NCBI GenBank assembly: GCA_030649935.1
Contig: JAUSFN010000036.1
Location: 124,001-188,000, forward strand
Reading direction: 5' to 3'
DNA length: 64,000 nucleotides
Origin: Candidatus Planktophila sp.
GTDB taxonomy: Bacteria; Actinomycetota; Actinomycetes; Nanopelagicales; Nanopelagicaceae
The translations under genes were made by a program, and so were the position numbers. Under the pieces are notes generated by a model. The model worked only from the letters and a program-made list of their open reading frames with translations, searched no databases and had not been told where the DNA came from. Positions 49,570 through 57,952 of the stretch are shown here, piece after piece (position 1 is the stretch's first letter; each line of letters begins with the position of its first letter).

Positions 49570-50196
49570 TTACTTAGAGTAAAGCTCAACGATTAGCTGC
49601 TCTTGAACCTGGGTGTCGATGACTGCACGTGCAGGAACGCCGTGAATGATAATGCGCATTTGCGAACCAACGACCTCCATCCATGCCGGTACCGATTTCT
49701 CGCCAAGTTCTGCACTTGCCACTATAAATGGTGTGAGATCGAGTGACTTTGGAAGTACATCGATGATGTCCATTGGAGTCACACGGAATGAAGGAATATT
49801 TACCTTCTTGCCATTTACGAGGAAGTGACCGTGACGCACCATCTGGCGTGCCATGTCGCGACTCTTTGCAAAGCCAGCACGGAATACAACATTGTCAAGA
49901 CGTGTCTCAAGAAGGACTAGAAGGTTTTCACCAGTCTTACCCTGCTTGCGGTTTGCCTCTTCGTAGTAACCACGGAACTGCTTTTCGAGAACTCCATAGA
50001 TACGTGCGCACTTCTGCTTCTCACGCATCTGCAAGAGGTACTCAGACTCTTTTGATCGACCACGGCCATGTTGGCCAGGTGGATAAGGACGAGATTCGAT
50101 TGGACATTTAGGTCCATCGCACTTGGTGCCCTTAAGGAAGAGCTTTACTTTTTCGCGACGGCAGCGTTTGCAGTCTGCTCCGGTATAACGAGCCAT
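49570..50196 (-). CDS. rpsD: 30S ribosomal protein S4, zinc-binding form
   Basis: This is the primary 16S rRNA-binding and translational-accuracy protein, 208 residues long. The N terminus keeps Cys9, Cys12, Cys26 and Cys31 (CKRCRREK then CDGPKC), the zinc-binding C+ form. Other actinobacteria often carry a C- paralogue as well. The S4 domain is seen as ETRLDNVVFRAGFAKSRDMA and RQMVRHGHFLVNGKKVN. It follows rpsK after 16 bases. Confidence 0.97.
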   Translation of the reverse strand: MARYTGADCKRCRREKVKLFLKGTKCDGPKCPIESRPYPPGQHGRGRSKESEYLLQMREKQKCARIYGVLEKQFRGYYEEANRKQGKTGENLLVLLETRLDNVVFRAGFAKSRDMARQMVRHGHFLVNGKKVNIPSFRVTPMDIIDVLPKSLDLTPFIVASAELGEKSVPAWMEVVGSQMRIIIHGVPARAVIDTQVQEQLIVELYSK

Positions 50197-50212
50197 TTAT
50201 TCTCTTCCTTCC

Positions 50213-50629
50213 TTAAACTCGACGAGGCTTGCATGGACGGCAACCATTGTGTGGAGCAGGTGTTACATCAGAGATGGCACCGACCTCCAAACCAGCTGCT
50301 TGCAATGAACGGATTGCTGTTTCACGTCCCGAGCCAGGACCCTTGACGAAAACATCTACTTTCTTTAAGCCATGTTCCTGCGCGCGACGAGCTGCAGCTT
50401 CTGCTGCAAGCTGTGCTGCGAATGGAGTTGACTTACGTGAGCCCTTGAAACCAACTTGGCCTGAAGATGACCAAGAGATAACAGCACCCGATGGATCGGT
50501 GATTGAGATGATTGTGTTGTTGAAAGTGCTCTTAATAAAAGCCTTACCAACAGCGATGTTCTTCTTCTCTTTTTTACGAACCTTCACTTTGCCCTTTGTT
50601 GCGGCAGTCTTTGACTTAGGAGCGGCCAT
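50213..50629 (-). CDS. rpsK: 30S ribosomal protein S11
   Basis: This 138-residue platform protein has [20 protein letters not shown] and [20 protein letters not shown]. The C-terminal [20 protein letters not shown] is conserved, with the usual Asn-Gly isomerisation site. A Lys-rich N-terminal extension of about 18 residues is present. Its ATG overlaps the rpsM stop by one base. Confidence 0.98.
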   Translation of the reverse strand: MAAPKSKTAATKGKVKVRKKEKKNIAVGKAFIKSTFNNTIISITDPSGAVISWSSSGQVGFKGSRKSTPFAAQLAAEAAARRAQEHGLKKVDVFVKGPGSGRETAIRSLQAAGLEVGAISDVTPAPHNGCRPCKPRRV

Positions 50630-51006
50630 TACTTAGTCACCTTCTTCTTACCTGCAATTGCCTTACGAGGACCCTTACGTGTACGCGCATTTGTGTGAGT
50701 GCGCTGACCACGAACAGGAAGTCCCTTGCGGTGACGAATTCCCTGGTAGCTCTGGATTTCAACTTTGCGACGGATGTCGCCAGAAATTTCACGACGAAGA
50801 TCACCTTCGATTTTGAAGTTTGCTTCGATGTATTCGCGAAGTTTTGCGAGCTCAGGCTCCTGCAAATCCTTAACGCGTGTATCTGGACTAATGCCAGTTT
50901 CAGCTAGCGTTTTTTGAGAACGAGTAAGACCCATTCCAAAGATGTAAGTGAGTGCAATCTCAACGCGTTTTTCGCGTGGAAGATCGACACCGACGAGACG
51001 TGCCAT
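50629..51006 (-). CDS. rpsM: 30S ribosomal protein S13
   Basis: This 125-residue head protein contacts the P-site tRNA and L5. It begins [20 protein letters not shown], has the helix-two-turn-helix region [14 protein letters not shown], and ends with the basic tail [17 protein letters not shown]. It follows rpmJ after a 106-base gap that contains an 18-base perfect palindrome. Confidence 0.98.
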   Translation of the reverse strand: MARLVGVDLPREKRVEIALTYIFGMGLTRSQKTLAETGISPDTRVKDLQEPELAKLREYIEANFKIEGDLRREISGDIRRKVEIQSYQGIRHRKGLPVRGQRTHTNARTRKGPRKAIAGKKKVTK

Positions 51007-51071
51007 GTATCTACCTATCTGTATCTGGAGGTCCTCCGCTGCACTGTTCTCTGGCCTACCAGTCCAAAGGT

Positions 51072-51089
51072 CTTCTAGATATCTAGAAG
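51072..51089. promoter_or_regulatory. 18-bp perfect palindrome between rpmJ and rpsM
   Basis: CTTCTAGATATCTAGAAG is its own reverse complement. It lies 65 bases upstream of rpsM in the transcribed leader of rpsM-rpsK-rpsD. As RNA it could fold back on itself, and no U-run follows, so it does not look like a terminator. It could be a regulatory stem or a protein site. The function is open. Confidence 0.5.
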
Positions 51090-51112
51090 TCGTACAACGA
51101 GTTAGTTACTAC

Positions 51113-51226
51113 TTAGCCTTGACGTTGCTTGTGACGAAGATTTTCACAAATGACCATGACGCGACCCTTGCGGCGAATGACTTTGCACTTATCGCAAATC
51201 TTCTTGACGCTTGGATTAACCTTCAT
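51113..51226 (-). CDS. rpmJ: 50S ribosomal protein L36
   Basis: This is a 37-residue protein with [20 protein letters not shown] at the start and [10 protein letters not shown] at the end. Cys11, Cys14 and Cys27, with the following His, form the zinc knuckle, so it is the zinc-binding form. It lies 17 bases after infA and before rpsM, its usual place. Confidence 0.97.
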   Translation of the reverse strand: MKVNPSVKKICDKCKVIRRKGRVMVICENLRHKQRQG

Positions 51227-51243
51227 GTCTTTGTGCTCCTTCG

Positions 51244-51465
51244 TTACTTATAACGATAAATAATTCGACCCTTTGTAAGGTCATACGGACTCATTTCAAC
51301 GATCACACGGTCAGCAGTTAAAATACGAATGTAGTTCTTTCGCATTTTGCCACTGATGTGAGCGAGGACTTTATGCCCATTAGTTAGTTCCACACGAAAC
51401 ATCGCGTTAGGTAAAGCTTCAGAAACAGTGCCTTCCATTTCGATGGCGCCATCTTTGCTAGCCAA
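51244..51465 (-). CDS. infA: Translation initiation factor IF-1
   Basis: This 73-residue OB-fold protein occupies the A site during initiation. The sequence starts [20 protein letters not shown] and contains [19 protein letters not shown] and [13 protein letters not shown], all strongly conserved. In most actinobacteria map lies directly upstream. Here a 6.3-kb accessory block comes between. Confidence 0.98.
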   Translation of the reverse strand: MASKDGAIEMEGTVSEALPNAMFRVELTNGHKVLAHISGKMRKNYIRILTADRVIVEMSPYDLTKGRIIYRYK

Positions 51466-51553
51466 TATGTCCCTACTTTTCTGTTTGAGCGTGAAACAAG
51501 CGAAGTTGTAGTTTAGAGGTCAGTCCTGAATAAGGGAAATCGAGCATGGTGAA

Positions 51554-51567
51554 TTACATGAATGTAA
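51554..51567. promoter_or_regulatory. Dyad TTACAT-GA-ATGTAA upstream of infA
   Basis: A 14-base inverted repeat with six-base perfect arms lies between the end of the MFS gene and infA, about 90 bases upstream of the infA start. No U-run follows, so it resembles an operator more than a terminator. No regulator can be assigned. Confidence 0.35.
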
Positions 51568-51579
51568 CTCAGGCCACAA

Positions 51580-52746
51580 TTATTGGCGTTTTATTGAGAA
51601 AATCGAGCTCCCGAGGAGGATAGAAAGTCCAATAAAGACCGCCCCGGCACCGGAGGCGGCGGCGAGAATACCTGCAGCCGCCGGGACGATGAACTGGCCC
51701 AAGCGGTTGCCCATCAATCGTGCAGAGACTGCCAATGCTCGTTCCTCCGGTTGTGTTTTTTGTGCGACCAATGACATTGTCAATGGTTGCCCAATGCCCA
51801 AAGAAAAGCCTGCAATAAAAACAATAATCGCTAGTGAAATAGCGCTCTTTGCAAATGCCATTGCACTACATGCAATAAGCGATATTAACGTGCTCCACAT
51901 CAATAACTTATATGTCGAAAATCGCTCGCTCAATCGGCCAAGAAAAATGCGAGACATCATGGTCGTTCCGGCACGTAATGCCAAAATAATTCCTACGGCA
52001 TAAGGTGAGAAATTGTTCTCGCTTCCGTATAGTGGCAAGAAGACGACAAGCACGTCTGCCGTTGCAGAAATGGCCAATGAAATATAGATCGCCGCCAGAA
52101 TTCCAGGCTTTCGAACCAACCTCATTGCCGCAGAATAGGTTCCTTCATCATTGGTTTTAGCCTCCACCGATGGTCGCTCGCGACGCCAACTCAGAACAGG
52201 AACTAGAGCTGCAATTGATAGAACGGCGCCTAAAAGAAAGGCGCTAGAAGTTGACTTAGGCAAAACACCATTGGATCCAGCAATAACAGTTGCAAGGAGC
52301 GGCCCAATCATGTGTCCAACAGAGGCGCTAAATGTGTAATAGCCAAAGTAGCGATCATAGCTCTCTCGTGGTGTGCGAAGTGCGACCATTGTTTGTCCGC
52401 CAAGCATGCAGGCTAGGTGCGCAACACCTGCTAGAGAGGTCGCTAGGGAGAGAAGGAGTAATGAATTTGAGAATACTAAGAGAAGGGAGGTGAGAATCAT
52501 TGTGATTGTTCCAGCAATAATAAACTTTCCCTCTCCAAGTCGTCCTACTAAACGGCCAAACTGCAAAGCAAGTAAAACGGGAAAGAGTGCATAGATTGCC
52601 GCGATTAATCCGACTTGAGCAGCGTTAGCATCTAGTTCGAGGGCTCGATATGTAATCATCGGGCGCAATACATATATCGTAGCTTGCGTTAATATAGAGC
52701 ACAGTAATAATGGCTTAGCCCAGGGTAGAAGTTTTTCGCTTGACAT
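51580..52746 (-). CDS. MFS transporter, unassigned substrate
   Basis: This 388-residue, 12-helix major facilitator protein has the family loop LQFGRLVGRLGEGKF after helix 2 and a related RIFLGRLSERFSTYK after helix 8. The substrate is not recognisable. It begins three bases after the tctA stop on the same strand and so is probably the fourth gene of the tctC-tctB-tctA operon. It may export or import a related organic acid. A drug-efflux role is equally possible from sequence. Confidence 0.85.
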   Translation of the reverse strand: MSSEKLLPWAKPLLLCSILTQATIYVLRPMITYRALELDANAAQVGLIAAIYALFPVLLALQFGRLVGRLGEGKFIIAGTITMILTSLLLVFSNSLLLLSLATSLAGVAHLACMLGGQTMVALRTPRESYDRYFGYYTFSASVGHMIGPLLATVIAGSNGVLPKSTSSAFLLGAVLSIAALVPVLSWRRERPSVEAKTNDEGTYSAAMRLVRKPGILAAIYISLAISATADVLVVFLPLYGSENNFSPYAVGIILALRAGTTMMSRIFLGRLSERFSTYKLLMWSTLISLIACSAMAFAKSAISLAIIVFIAGFSLGIGQPLTMSLVAQKTQPEERALAVSARLMGNRLGQFIVPAAAGILAAASGAGAVFIGLSILLGSSIFSIKRQ

Positions 52747-52749
52747 TAA

Positions 52750-54249
52750 TTACTTTTTAACTGCGAATTTTTTCTTAAAGTTCCACACTAATGGTCCTAT
52801 AATCACTAGAAACAGGGTGGCATAAATAACTTTTGGGAAACTGCCATCAATTAAAATGTGCCAATCTCCCTGACTTATTTGTAATGACCGTTTGAAATAA
52901 AGTTCGGCCAAAGGTCCAAGAATTACGCCGATTATCAACGGAGTTATAGGTACGCCAAAACGTCGAAATAAATAGCCAATAAAGCCAACGGCAAGTGCGA
53001 CTTGTAAATCAAAAGTTGAGTTATTGAGCGCATAGGCACCTAAAAGCGCAAAAGTTGTAATGCCGGCGTATAAATAGTGGCTAGGAATCTTTAAAAGTAA
53101 GACCCAAAAACGTATGAGAGGCAAATTTAGCACTAGAAGAAGTGCGTTACCGATAAATAAAGACGCAATCAATCCCCAGACGATTTCGGGGTTTGTTTGA
53201 AATAACATTGGCCCGGGTTGAATATTAAATGATTGAAAAGCAACGAGAACAACGGCGGCAGTAGCCGATGTTGGCAAACCAAGTGCCAACATTGGAACTA
53301 AGACTCCAGCGGCGTTGGCATTATTGGCAGCTTCAGGTCCTGCAACGCCTTCGATTGCGCCTTTTCCAAACTCATCTTTATTTTTCGAGAGAGCTTTTTC
53401 AACACCGTAGCTTAAAAATGTTGGAACTTCTGATCCTCCCGCAGGAATTACTCCAAGTGGGAAACCAATCGCCGTTCCACGTAGCCATGGTTTCCATGAA
53501 CGACGAAAATCATCTTTCGTCATCCAGGCTTTACCTCGCATTTTAAGAACTTCTACAGGAACAAGGGAGTGACGACTAGCTAAGTAAAGAGCTTCACCCA
53601 GTGCAAAGATTGCGACAATTACCGTAACGGTTTCTATTCCATCGATTGCATTGAGGTTTCCGAAAGTTAAGCGCAACGCGCCTGATTGCAGATCGGCACC
53701 AACTAAACCAATTACTAGGCCAACGGCTAATGCAACCAGTCCTCTGATTCGAGAGGCACCTAGCAGGGTTCCCACCGTTGCAAAGGCTAAAATTATTAGT
53801 GATAAATAACCTGCCGGTTGAATAGTGAGGGCAAATTCGGCCAGCGTCGGAGCACCAAATGCGAGCAATAAAGTGGCAATAGTTCCAGCTACGAAGGATC
53901 CGATTGCCGCTGTTGCGAGGGCGGCACCGGCACGGCCGGCCTTAGCCATTTTGTTGCCCTCTAGCGCTGTAATTACCGATCCACTTTCACCCGGAGTATT
54001 GAGCAAAATTGATGTTGTGGAGCCGCCATACATCGCGCCGTAATATATTGCGGCAAACATAATCAGCGCCGACGTTGGATTAACCGTCAAAGTAATCGGC
54101 AGCAAAAGTCCAATTGCTAAAGCTGGTCCGATACCTGGCAAAACGCCGACAAGGGTTCCGAGAAAAGTTCCTAGAAGCCCAAACATTAAATTAGTTGGGG
54201 TGAATGCAGTTTGGAAGCCATCCATTAACATTGCAAAACTATTTCCCAT
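52750..54249 (-). CDS. tctA: Tripartite tricarboxylate transporter large permease TctA
   Basis: This 499-residue large membrane component has about 12 spans and couples ion gradients to uptake of citrate or other organic acids. The TctA hallmarks are [20 protein letters not shown] near residue 40 and [20 protein letters not shown] near 70. A second copy of related sequence lies around [20 protein letters not shown]-type residues 260-280. It is preceded by tctB with a two-base gap. Confidence 0.95.
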   Translation of the reverse strand: MGNSFAMLMDGFQTAFTPTNLMFGLLGTFLGTLVGVLPGIGPALAIGLLLPITLTVNPTSALIMFAAIYYGAMYGGSTTSILLNTPGESGSVITALEGNKMAKAGRAGAALATAAIGSFVAGTIATLLLAFGAPTLAEFALTIQPAGYLSLIILAFATVGTLLGASRIRGLVALAVGLVIGLVGADLQSGALRLTFGNLNAIDGIETVTVIVAIFALGEALYLASRHSLVPVEVLKMRGKAWMTKDDFRRSWKPWLRGTAIGFPLGVIPAGGSEVPTFLSYGVEKALSKNKDEFGKGAIEGVAGPEAANNANAAGVLVPMLALGLPTSATAAVVLVAFQSFNIQPGPMLFQTNPEIVWGLIASLFIGNALLLVLNLPLIRFWVLLLKIPSHYLYAGITTFALLGAYALNNSTFDLQVALAVGFIGYLFRRFGVPITPLIIGVILGPLAELYFKRSLQISQGDWHILIDGSFPKVIYATLFLVIIGPLVWNFKKKFAVKK

Positions 54250-54251
54250 AA

Positions 54252-54755
54252 CTATTTACCTAATATCCCTTCAAAAAAACCGGAGGGCAGGTTTATATTT
54301 AATCCTTTAGTAAAAGAAAAATAGACGATTCCTGCAAAAACTAGACTTATTCCAAAGTCCTTGAGGTATTTACGTGAACCGAATGCAAAAGCTACTCCCC
54401 AAAAACAGAGAGTTGCGGCAACAACATAACCGGCAATCTCCAATAAAATTACGTGTAAGCCGATAGCTGTCACCAAGATCGCCATCGTTTTAAAATTTGC
54501 TGGAACAAACTGGTCTCCAGGCTCGTTCCCATCTGGTGTTGCATAGCGTCCTCGTAAAACTTCAAGTACCAACGCTAAGCCAACAAGTGAAGTAAAAAAT
54601 GCAACTATATATGGGAAGGCTTGCGGGCTCACGATCGATGAACCCTGAGGTATATCCATCTTTGAGGTATCCCATGCGACGAAAATGCCAAGCAGGAAGA
54701 GAGAGCTGGCAAATACCAACTCTCCCTTTCCTTGCTTAGAAATCTTTGAAATCAA
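54252..54755 (-). CDS. tctB: Tripartite tricarboxylate transporter small permease TctB
   Basis: This 167-residue membrane protein has four hydrophobic segments (about 13-30, 45-65, 88-120 and 130-150), the topology of Tct[20 protein letters not shown] and [20 protein letters not shown] are typical. It abuts tctC and precedes tctA. The exact role of the small subunit is not well defined in the family. Confidence 0.9.
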   Translation of the reverse strand: MISKISKQGKGELVFASSLFLLGIFVAWDTSKMDIPQGSSIVSPQAFPYIVAFFTSLVGLALVLEVLRGRYATPDGNEPGDQFVPANFKTMAILVTAIGLHVILLEIAGYVVAATLCFWGVAFAFGSRKYLKDFGISLVFAGIVYFSFTKGLNINLPSGFFEGILGK

Positions 54756-55883
54756 TTAGATTCCAAGACCCTTCATGACACCATTTATTTCTGGGATGTG
54801 CTTTTCAAGGAATGACTTAAAGTCCATTCCCGCAGCGAATTCGTTATCCCAGTTGTTCTTTACTAACTGCGCCTTCCATGATGGAGAGACATGCATGATG
54901 TCGATTACCTTAATAAAGTTTAGATAATCGGCCTTTGAGAGATCGGCCGGAGCCATGATTCCGCGCCAGTTTCCGTAAACCAAGTCATATCCTTGCGAAA
55001 CAAAGGTTTTTCCCTTGAATCCAGATAACTTCTTAGCTGATGAAACTCCGAGAACACGGAGTTTTCCAGATGCAACAAATGCTGCAAACTCTGCAGAGCC
55101 TGAAATACCAACTTGAGTAGAGTTACTCAAGAGAGAAGTTACAACTTCAGGTCCTCCTGAGAAAACTACGTAATTCAACTTAGTTGGATCGATGCCTGCT
55201 GTTTGAGCAAGGAGACCGATTACCTGGTGATCAATTCCGCCTTTGCTTCCGCCAGCGATTGCTACACCATTTGGCTTTGCTTTTAAGTCATCCATTAACT
55301 GATTAAGTGTGCGGTACTTAGATGATGCAGGAACAACAATTGCATCGTATTCACGCAAAACTTTGGCAATTGGAGTTGAACTCAGAAGATTGAGAGTGGA
55401 TTTATTTGAATACATGCCACCTGTTAATGCGATTCCAACAACTAAGGCCGCCTCAGGCTTACCTTTGATCTCTTGGAACGCTGCAAGTCCAACAGAACCA
55501 CCTGCGCCTGGCTTAAATGAAGATGTGTAATCACCAAGTAACTCCTCGGCTTTGAGCGCATCACTTATTGCACTACTGGTTAGGGAGTATCCACCAGGAT
55601 TAGCGGGAACGGTCCAATCAATATTCTTGAGTGCTTTAACATCTTTGTACCACCATTTTGTCAGGCCCTTGTAAGAACCATTTGGCACTACTAAACATGT
55701 TAGATCGGTGCCATCTACTCCACGGCCCTTTGCAACTTTGCCAATTTTAGCGGCTGCTGCAGTGCAGTCATCCCCAACCATGGCTTTATAAGCTGGCTTG
55801 ATCGCGGCCTGAGACAGGCCTACGCTGCTTACGAGCATTGCGGCAACTGCCACGGCCGCTCCGATGCGTGCAAAACTCTTCAT
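54756..55883 (-). CDS. tctC: Tripartite tricarboxylate transporter binding protein TctC
   Basis: This is the exported ligand-binding protein of the tct system, 375 residues long, with a signal peptide of about 26 residues ending LSQAA. The mature N terminus carries an unusual stretch with two Cys (GDDCTAAAA and DLTCLVV) before the TctC fold. SFKPGAGGSVGLAAFQEIKG, VPASSKYRTLNQLMDDLKA and VAIAGGSKGGIDHQVIGLLA are recognisable fold segments. The ligand is unknown. It is the first gene of the operon, with an operator-like dyad upstream. Confidence 0.92.
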   Translation of the reverse strand: MKSFARIGAAVAVAAMLVSSVGLSQAAIKPAYKAMVGDDCTAAAAKIGKVAKGRGVDGTDLTCLVVPNGSYKGLTKWWYKDVKALKNIDWTVPANPGGYSLTSSAISDALKAEELLGDYTSSFKPGAGGSVGLAAFQEIKGKPEAALVVGIALTGGMYSNKSTLNLLSSTPIAKVLREYDAIVVPASSKYRTLNQLMDDLKAKPNGVAIAGGSKGGIDHQVIGLLAQTAGIDPTKLNYVVFSGGPEVVTSLLSNSTQVGISGSAEFAAFVASGKLRVLGVSSAKKLSGFKGKTFVSQGYDLVYGNWRGIMAPADLSKADYLNFIKVIDIMHVSPSWKAQLVKNNWDNEFAAGMDFKSFLEKHIPEINGVMKGLGI

Positions 55884-55940
55884 TTATTTCTCCATCGCTT
55901 TTTCCCCCGAGGGTGAGGGCTGAGAGAAATTTACTAGATT

Positions 55941-55970
55941 TGTGATAAATATCTATGAAAATTCATCACA
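55941..55970. promoter_or_regulatory. Operator-like inverted repeat upstream of tctC
   Basis: TGTGATAAAT (55941-55950) and ATTCATCACA (55961-55970) form a ten-base inverted repeat with one mismatch and a ten-base spacer, about 60 bases before the tctC start. The outer TGTGAT/ATCACA halves resemble CRP-like sites, but the spacing is too wide for the classic one. A GntR- or CRP-type regulator is possible. Confidence 0.45.
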
Positions 55971-55983
55971 TATGTATAACTTT

Positions 55984-56010
55984 TTACAGTAAATCAGAGA
56001 TTTCCACACC
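55984..56010. repeat. Left copy of 27-bp direct repeat (att-like)
   Basis: This 27-base stretch matches 57926-57952 at 25 positions in the same orientation. Both are the end of a map reading frame, encoding GVEISDLL and a stop. The two copies bracket the ice-binding/sortase gene. Confidence 0.8.
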
Positions 56011-56052
56011 AAAGCGATTGAGTTGAGATCGACCACTATCGGTAGCCGTCAT
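55984..56052 (-). pseudogene. Relic of a second map 3' end
   Basis: Read on the minus strand, the last 23 codons of a methionine aminopeptidase frame are preserved, ending NRFGVEISDLL and a stop, against ARLGVEISDLL in the intact gene 1.9 kb away. About 50 of 69 bases agree, and several of the differences are synonymous, so the copy looks like the end of a diverged map gene and not a recent duplication. An in-frame stop lies seven codons further upstream, so no functional gene remains. Confidence 0.75.
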
Positions 56053-56088
56053 CATCTGTAGAGCAAGGCCTTAGTCAGGTACATTCCA

Positions 56089-57813
56089 TTACGCAACAGC
56101 TTTAGCAAAGACAATGATGTTATCAACATGCCGCTTTAGTTTGGAATCAAACTTTCCCCCGCAGGTAATTAATCGCAGCCCCGCATGATCAATATCTCCA
56201 TATACAAGTTCAGTAGGAAACTTTAATTTATTAACCGTCAGAACCCGGGTCACAGAATACTTAACCTGCTTGCCATCGTTGCGAAGAATTTTAACTAAAT
56301 CACCCTTCTTAAGGTTTTTGAGTTTATAGAAGACAGCAATCTTGCCCTCCCAATCGACATGCCCAACGATTATTGCTGGCCCCAACTCTCCCGGAGTCGG
56401 TGCACCATTAAACCAACCAGTGACAGCCCCTGTTGTAGGTACTTCCATGCCTCCTTCACTATCAAAGCCAAGACTTACTATCTTTGCTTTAACACCTATT
56501 GCAGAAATCGAGATGCTAGTAGGAGCAGAGCGCGCAAGGAGTACAGGTGCTGGTGCTGCTCGAAACTTTAGAGGGGAGCCACCACCGGTTGCCACAAAGC
56601 CAATAGGTTTAATGGGAACTTGCGGATCAGTCGGTGTTGACGACGGTGAAGGTGAAGCACTGGAAGTTGAGGTTGGAGTTGGAGTTGGTGTAACAGAAGG
56701 TTTAGGAGTTGAGGTTGCCGTCACCGAAGGTTTAGGAGTTGGAGTAAGTGAAGGGGAAGGTGTAGGAGTTGAAGTTGGCGTCGCAGAAGGTTTCGGTGTT
56801 GGCGTAGACGAAACGGTTGGCGTGGAGGTTGCCGTTACCGAAGGTTTAGGAGTTGGCGAAAGCGAAAGAGTTGGCGTTGGGCTCGGGCAGAGCATTGTTG
56901 TGCACGCACTCGTTGGCGTTGGCGTTGGGCTCGGGCAGAGCATTGTTGTGCACGCACTCGTTGGCGTTGGCGTTGGGCTCGGGCAGAGCATTGTTGTGCA
57001 CGCACCAGTTGGCGTTGGTGTTGGTGTTGGCGTTGGTGTTGGTGTTGGTGTTGGTGTTGGTGTTGGGGTTCCACACGTTGGCTTATAGATGTAATTTTTC
57101 TCGGTTGTTATTTTGCCGTCTATGGTAAGTAGACGACCGAGCACGGAAGCATTTGGTTTAAGAGTGATATCTTTTTCACTGAGTATTGTGCCTCTGAACA
57201 AAGTGCCTGGACCGATGTTTACCCAACTACCGCCGGGTAAATAACTAATTTTCCAAAATATATTGCAAGCATTTGCACCATTAATTAATTTAACTTGACT
57301 AGTCGCATCTAAAGTCGTGAGTTTTGTACCTCTAAAAATAAATACCGCGTTTGGATCATTACCACCATCTAGAGTGAGGATTCCATTGATTGTTATGGTG
57401 TAATTCGAAGTGTTTCCCTTGTAAATACCGGGCCCGAGGGTTAGCCCGCCGAGATCTCCAGTCATAGTTCCGGTTGCCGCCCCAGTGCCAGCGGCGGTGA
57501 AAGCGGTGAGGAGATCTGACTTGGCGGCTTGAGTTATAGAGTTACCAAGGTGATTTACGCCAGTCTGACTCACAGTTCCAGAGCCCACGTACGAAAGAGA
57601 AGGATAGGTTCCAATATCTCCGCTTACGATAGTGGTGCCACTATTAGCGATTCCATCTCCCGCCAGAATAGCGAAGTTACTCGCACTTCCGAGCGAAATT
57701 GCACCGGCGGCGCTAGTTGGAGACACGGTGGTAATGAGGAAAGAAGCGATTAATGCTGCCAGGGCGCTGAAAATCACGGCGGGACGATAACTCTGGGCAT
57801 CAGAATGCTGCAT
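56089..57813 (-). CDS. Ice-binding (DUF3494) protein fused to a class F-like sortase
   Basis: This 574-residue exported protein has four parts. Residues 1-36 are a signal peptide ending TSAAG. Residues 37-247 are a DUF3494 ice-binding beta-solenoid, starting ISLGSASNFAILAGDGIANS and containing LTLGPGIYKG and NAVFIFRGTKL. Residues 248-400 are a Pro/Thr linker with ten Thr-Pro pairs and three 16-residue units each holding two Cys. Residues 430-574 are a sortase domain with His485 in IIVGHVDW, Cys551 in RLITCGGKFD and Arg561 in LKRHVDN, the full catalytic triad in the order of actinobacterial class F enzymes. There is no LPXTG signal and no C-terminal membrane helix. Joining an ice-binding domain to an active-looking sortase is unusual. 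It may act as a surface or secreted adhesin that attaches itself or others. Confidence 0.9.
   Translation of the reverse strand: MQHSDAQSYRPAVIFSALAALIASFLITTVSPTSAAGAISLGSASNFAILAGDGIANSGTTIVSGDIGTYPSLSYVGSGTVSQTGVNHLGNSITQAAKSDLLTAFTAAGTGAATGTMTGDLGGLTLGPGIYKGNTSNYTITINGILTLDGGNDPNAVFIFRGTKLTTLDATSQVKLINGANACNIFWKISYLPGGSWVNIGPGTLFRGTILSEKDITLKPNASVLGRLLTIDGKITTEKNYIYKPTCGTPTPTPTPTPTPTPTPTPTPTGACTTMLCPSPTPTPTSACTTMLCPSPTPTPTSACTTMLCPSPTPTLSLSPTPKPSVTATSTPTVSSTPTPKPSATPTSTPTPSPSLTPTPKPSVTATSTPKPSVTPTPTPTSTSSASPSPSSTPTDPQVPIKPIGFVATGGGSPLKFRAAPAPVLLARSAPTSISISAIGVKAKIVSLGFDSEGGMEVPTTGAVTGWFNGAPTPGELGPAIIVGHVDWEGKIAVFYKLKNLKKGDLVKILRNDGKQVKYSVTRVLTVNKLKFPTELVYGDIDHAGLRLITCGGKFDSKLKRHVDNIIVFAKAVA
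56860..57003 (-). repeat. Three tandem 48-bp units in the linker
   Basis: The unit encoding ACTTMLCPSPTPTPTS is present three times at a 48-base period; the first two are identical in protein and the third diverges in its last three residues. Each unit holds Cys at positions 2 and 7. Near-identity at DNA level suggests recent expansion by slippage or recombination. Confidence 0.9.
57010..57069 (-). repeat. Thr-Pro hexanucleotide tract
   Basis: Ten consecutive Thr-Pro codon pairs form a six-base tandem repeat (GTTGGT/GTTGGC on the plus strand). The tract is likely to vary in length between strains. It lies at the junction of the ice-binding domain and the Cys-containing repeats. Confidence 0.9.
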
Positions 57814-57925
57814 GAAAAGCCTTTATTTGTGTTTCACGGATTATTGGCAGGGTACATCTCTTTAAGTAATTGAGCAATAAGGAATGGTAAACCCTCCAAG
57901 TTTCTTAAGAAAGCCAAAAAATTAT

Positions 57926-57952
57926 TTATAGTAAATCTGAGATTTCCACACC
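57926..57952. repeat. Right copy of 27-bp direct repeat, at the map 3' end
   Basis: These are the last 27 bases of the intact map gene, matching 55984-56010 at 25 positions. The two copies lie 1942 bases apart and delimit a segment with one complete gene. Confidence 0.8.

Noticed and set aside
56860-57003. CRISPR-like regular repeats
   Set aside because: The units are directly adjacent with no spacers, keep the reading frame and encode a repeated peptide.
56342-57088. Long plus-strand open frame rich in Gly-Val
   Set aside because: It is the mirror of the Thr-Pro repeats of the ice-binding/sortase gene. The composition is forced by the repeat and there is no start signal or family match.
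57901-57912. Palindrome TTTCTTAAGAAA after map
   Set aside because: AT-rich and only 12 bases; it may contribute to termination of map but there is no GC stem to support a call.
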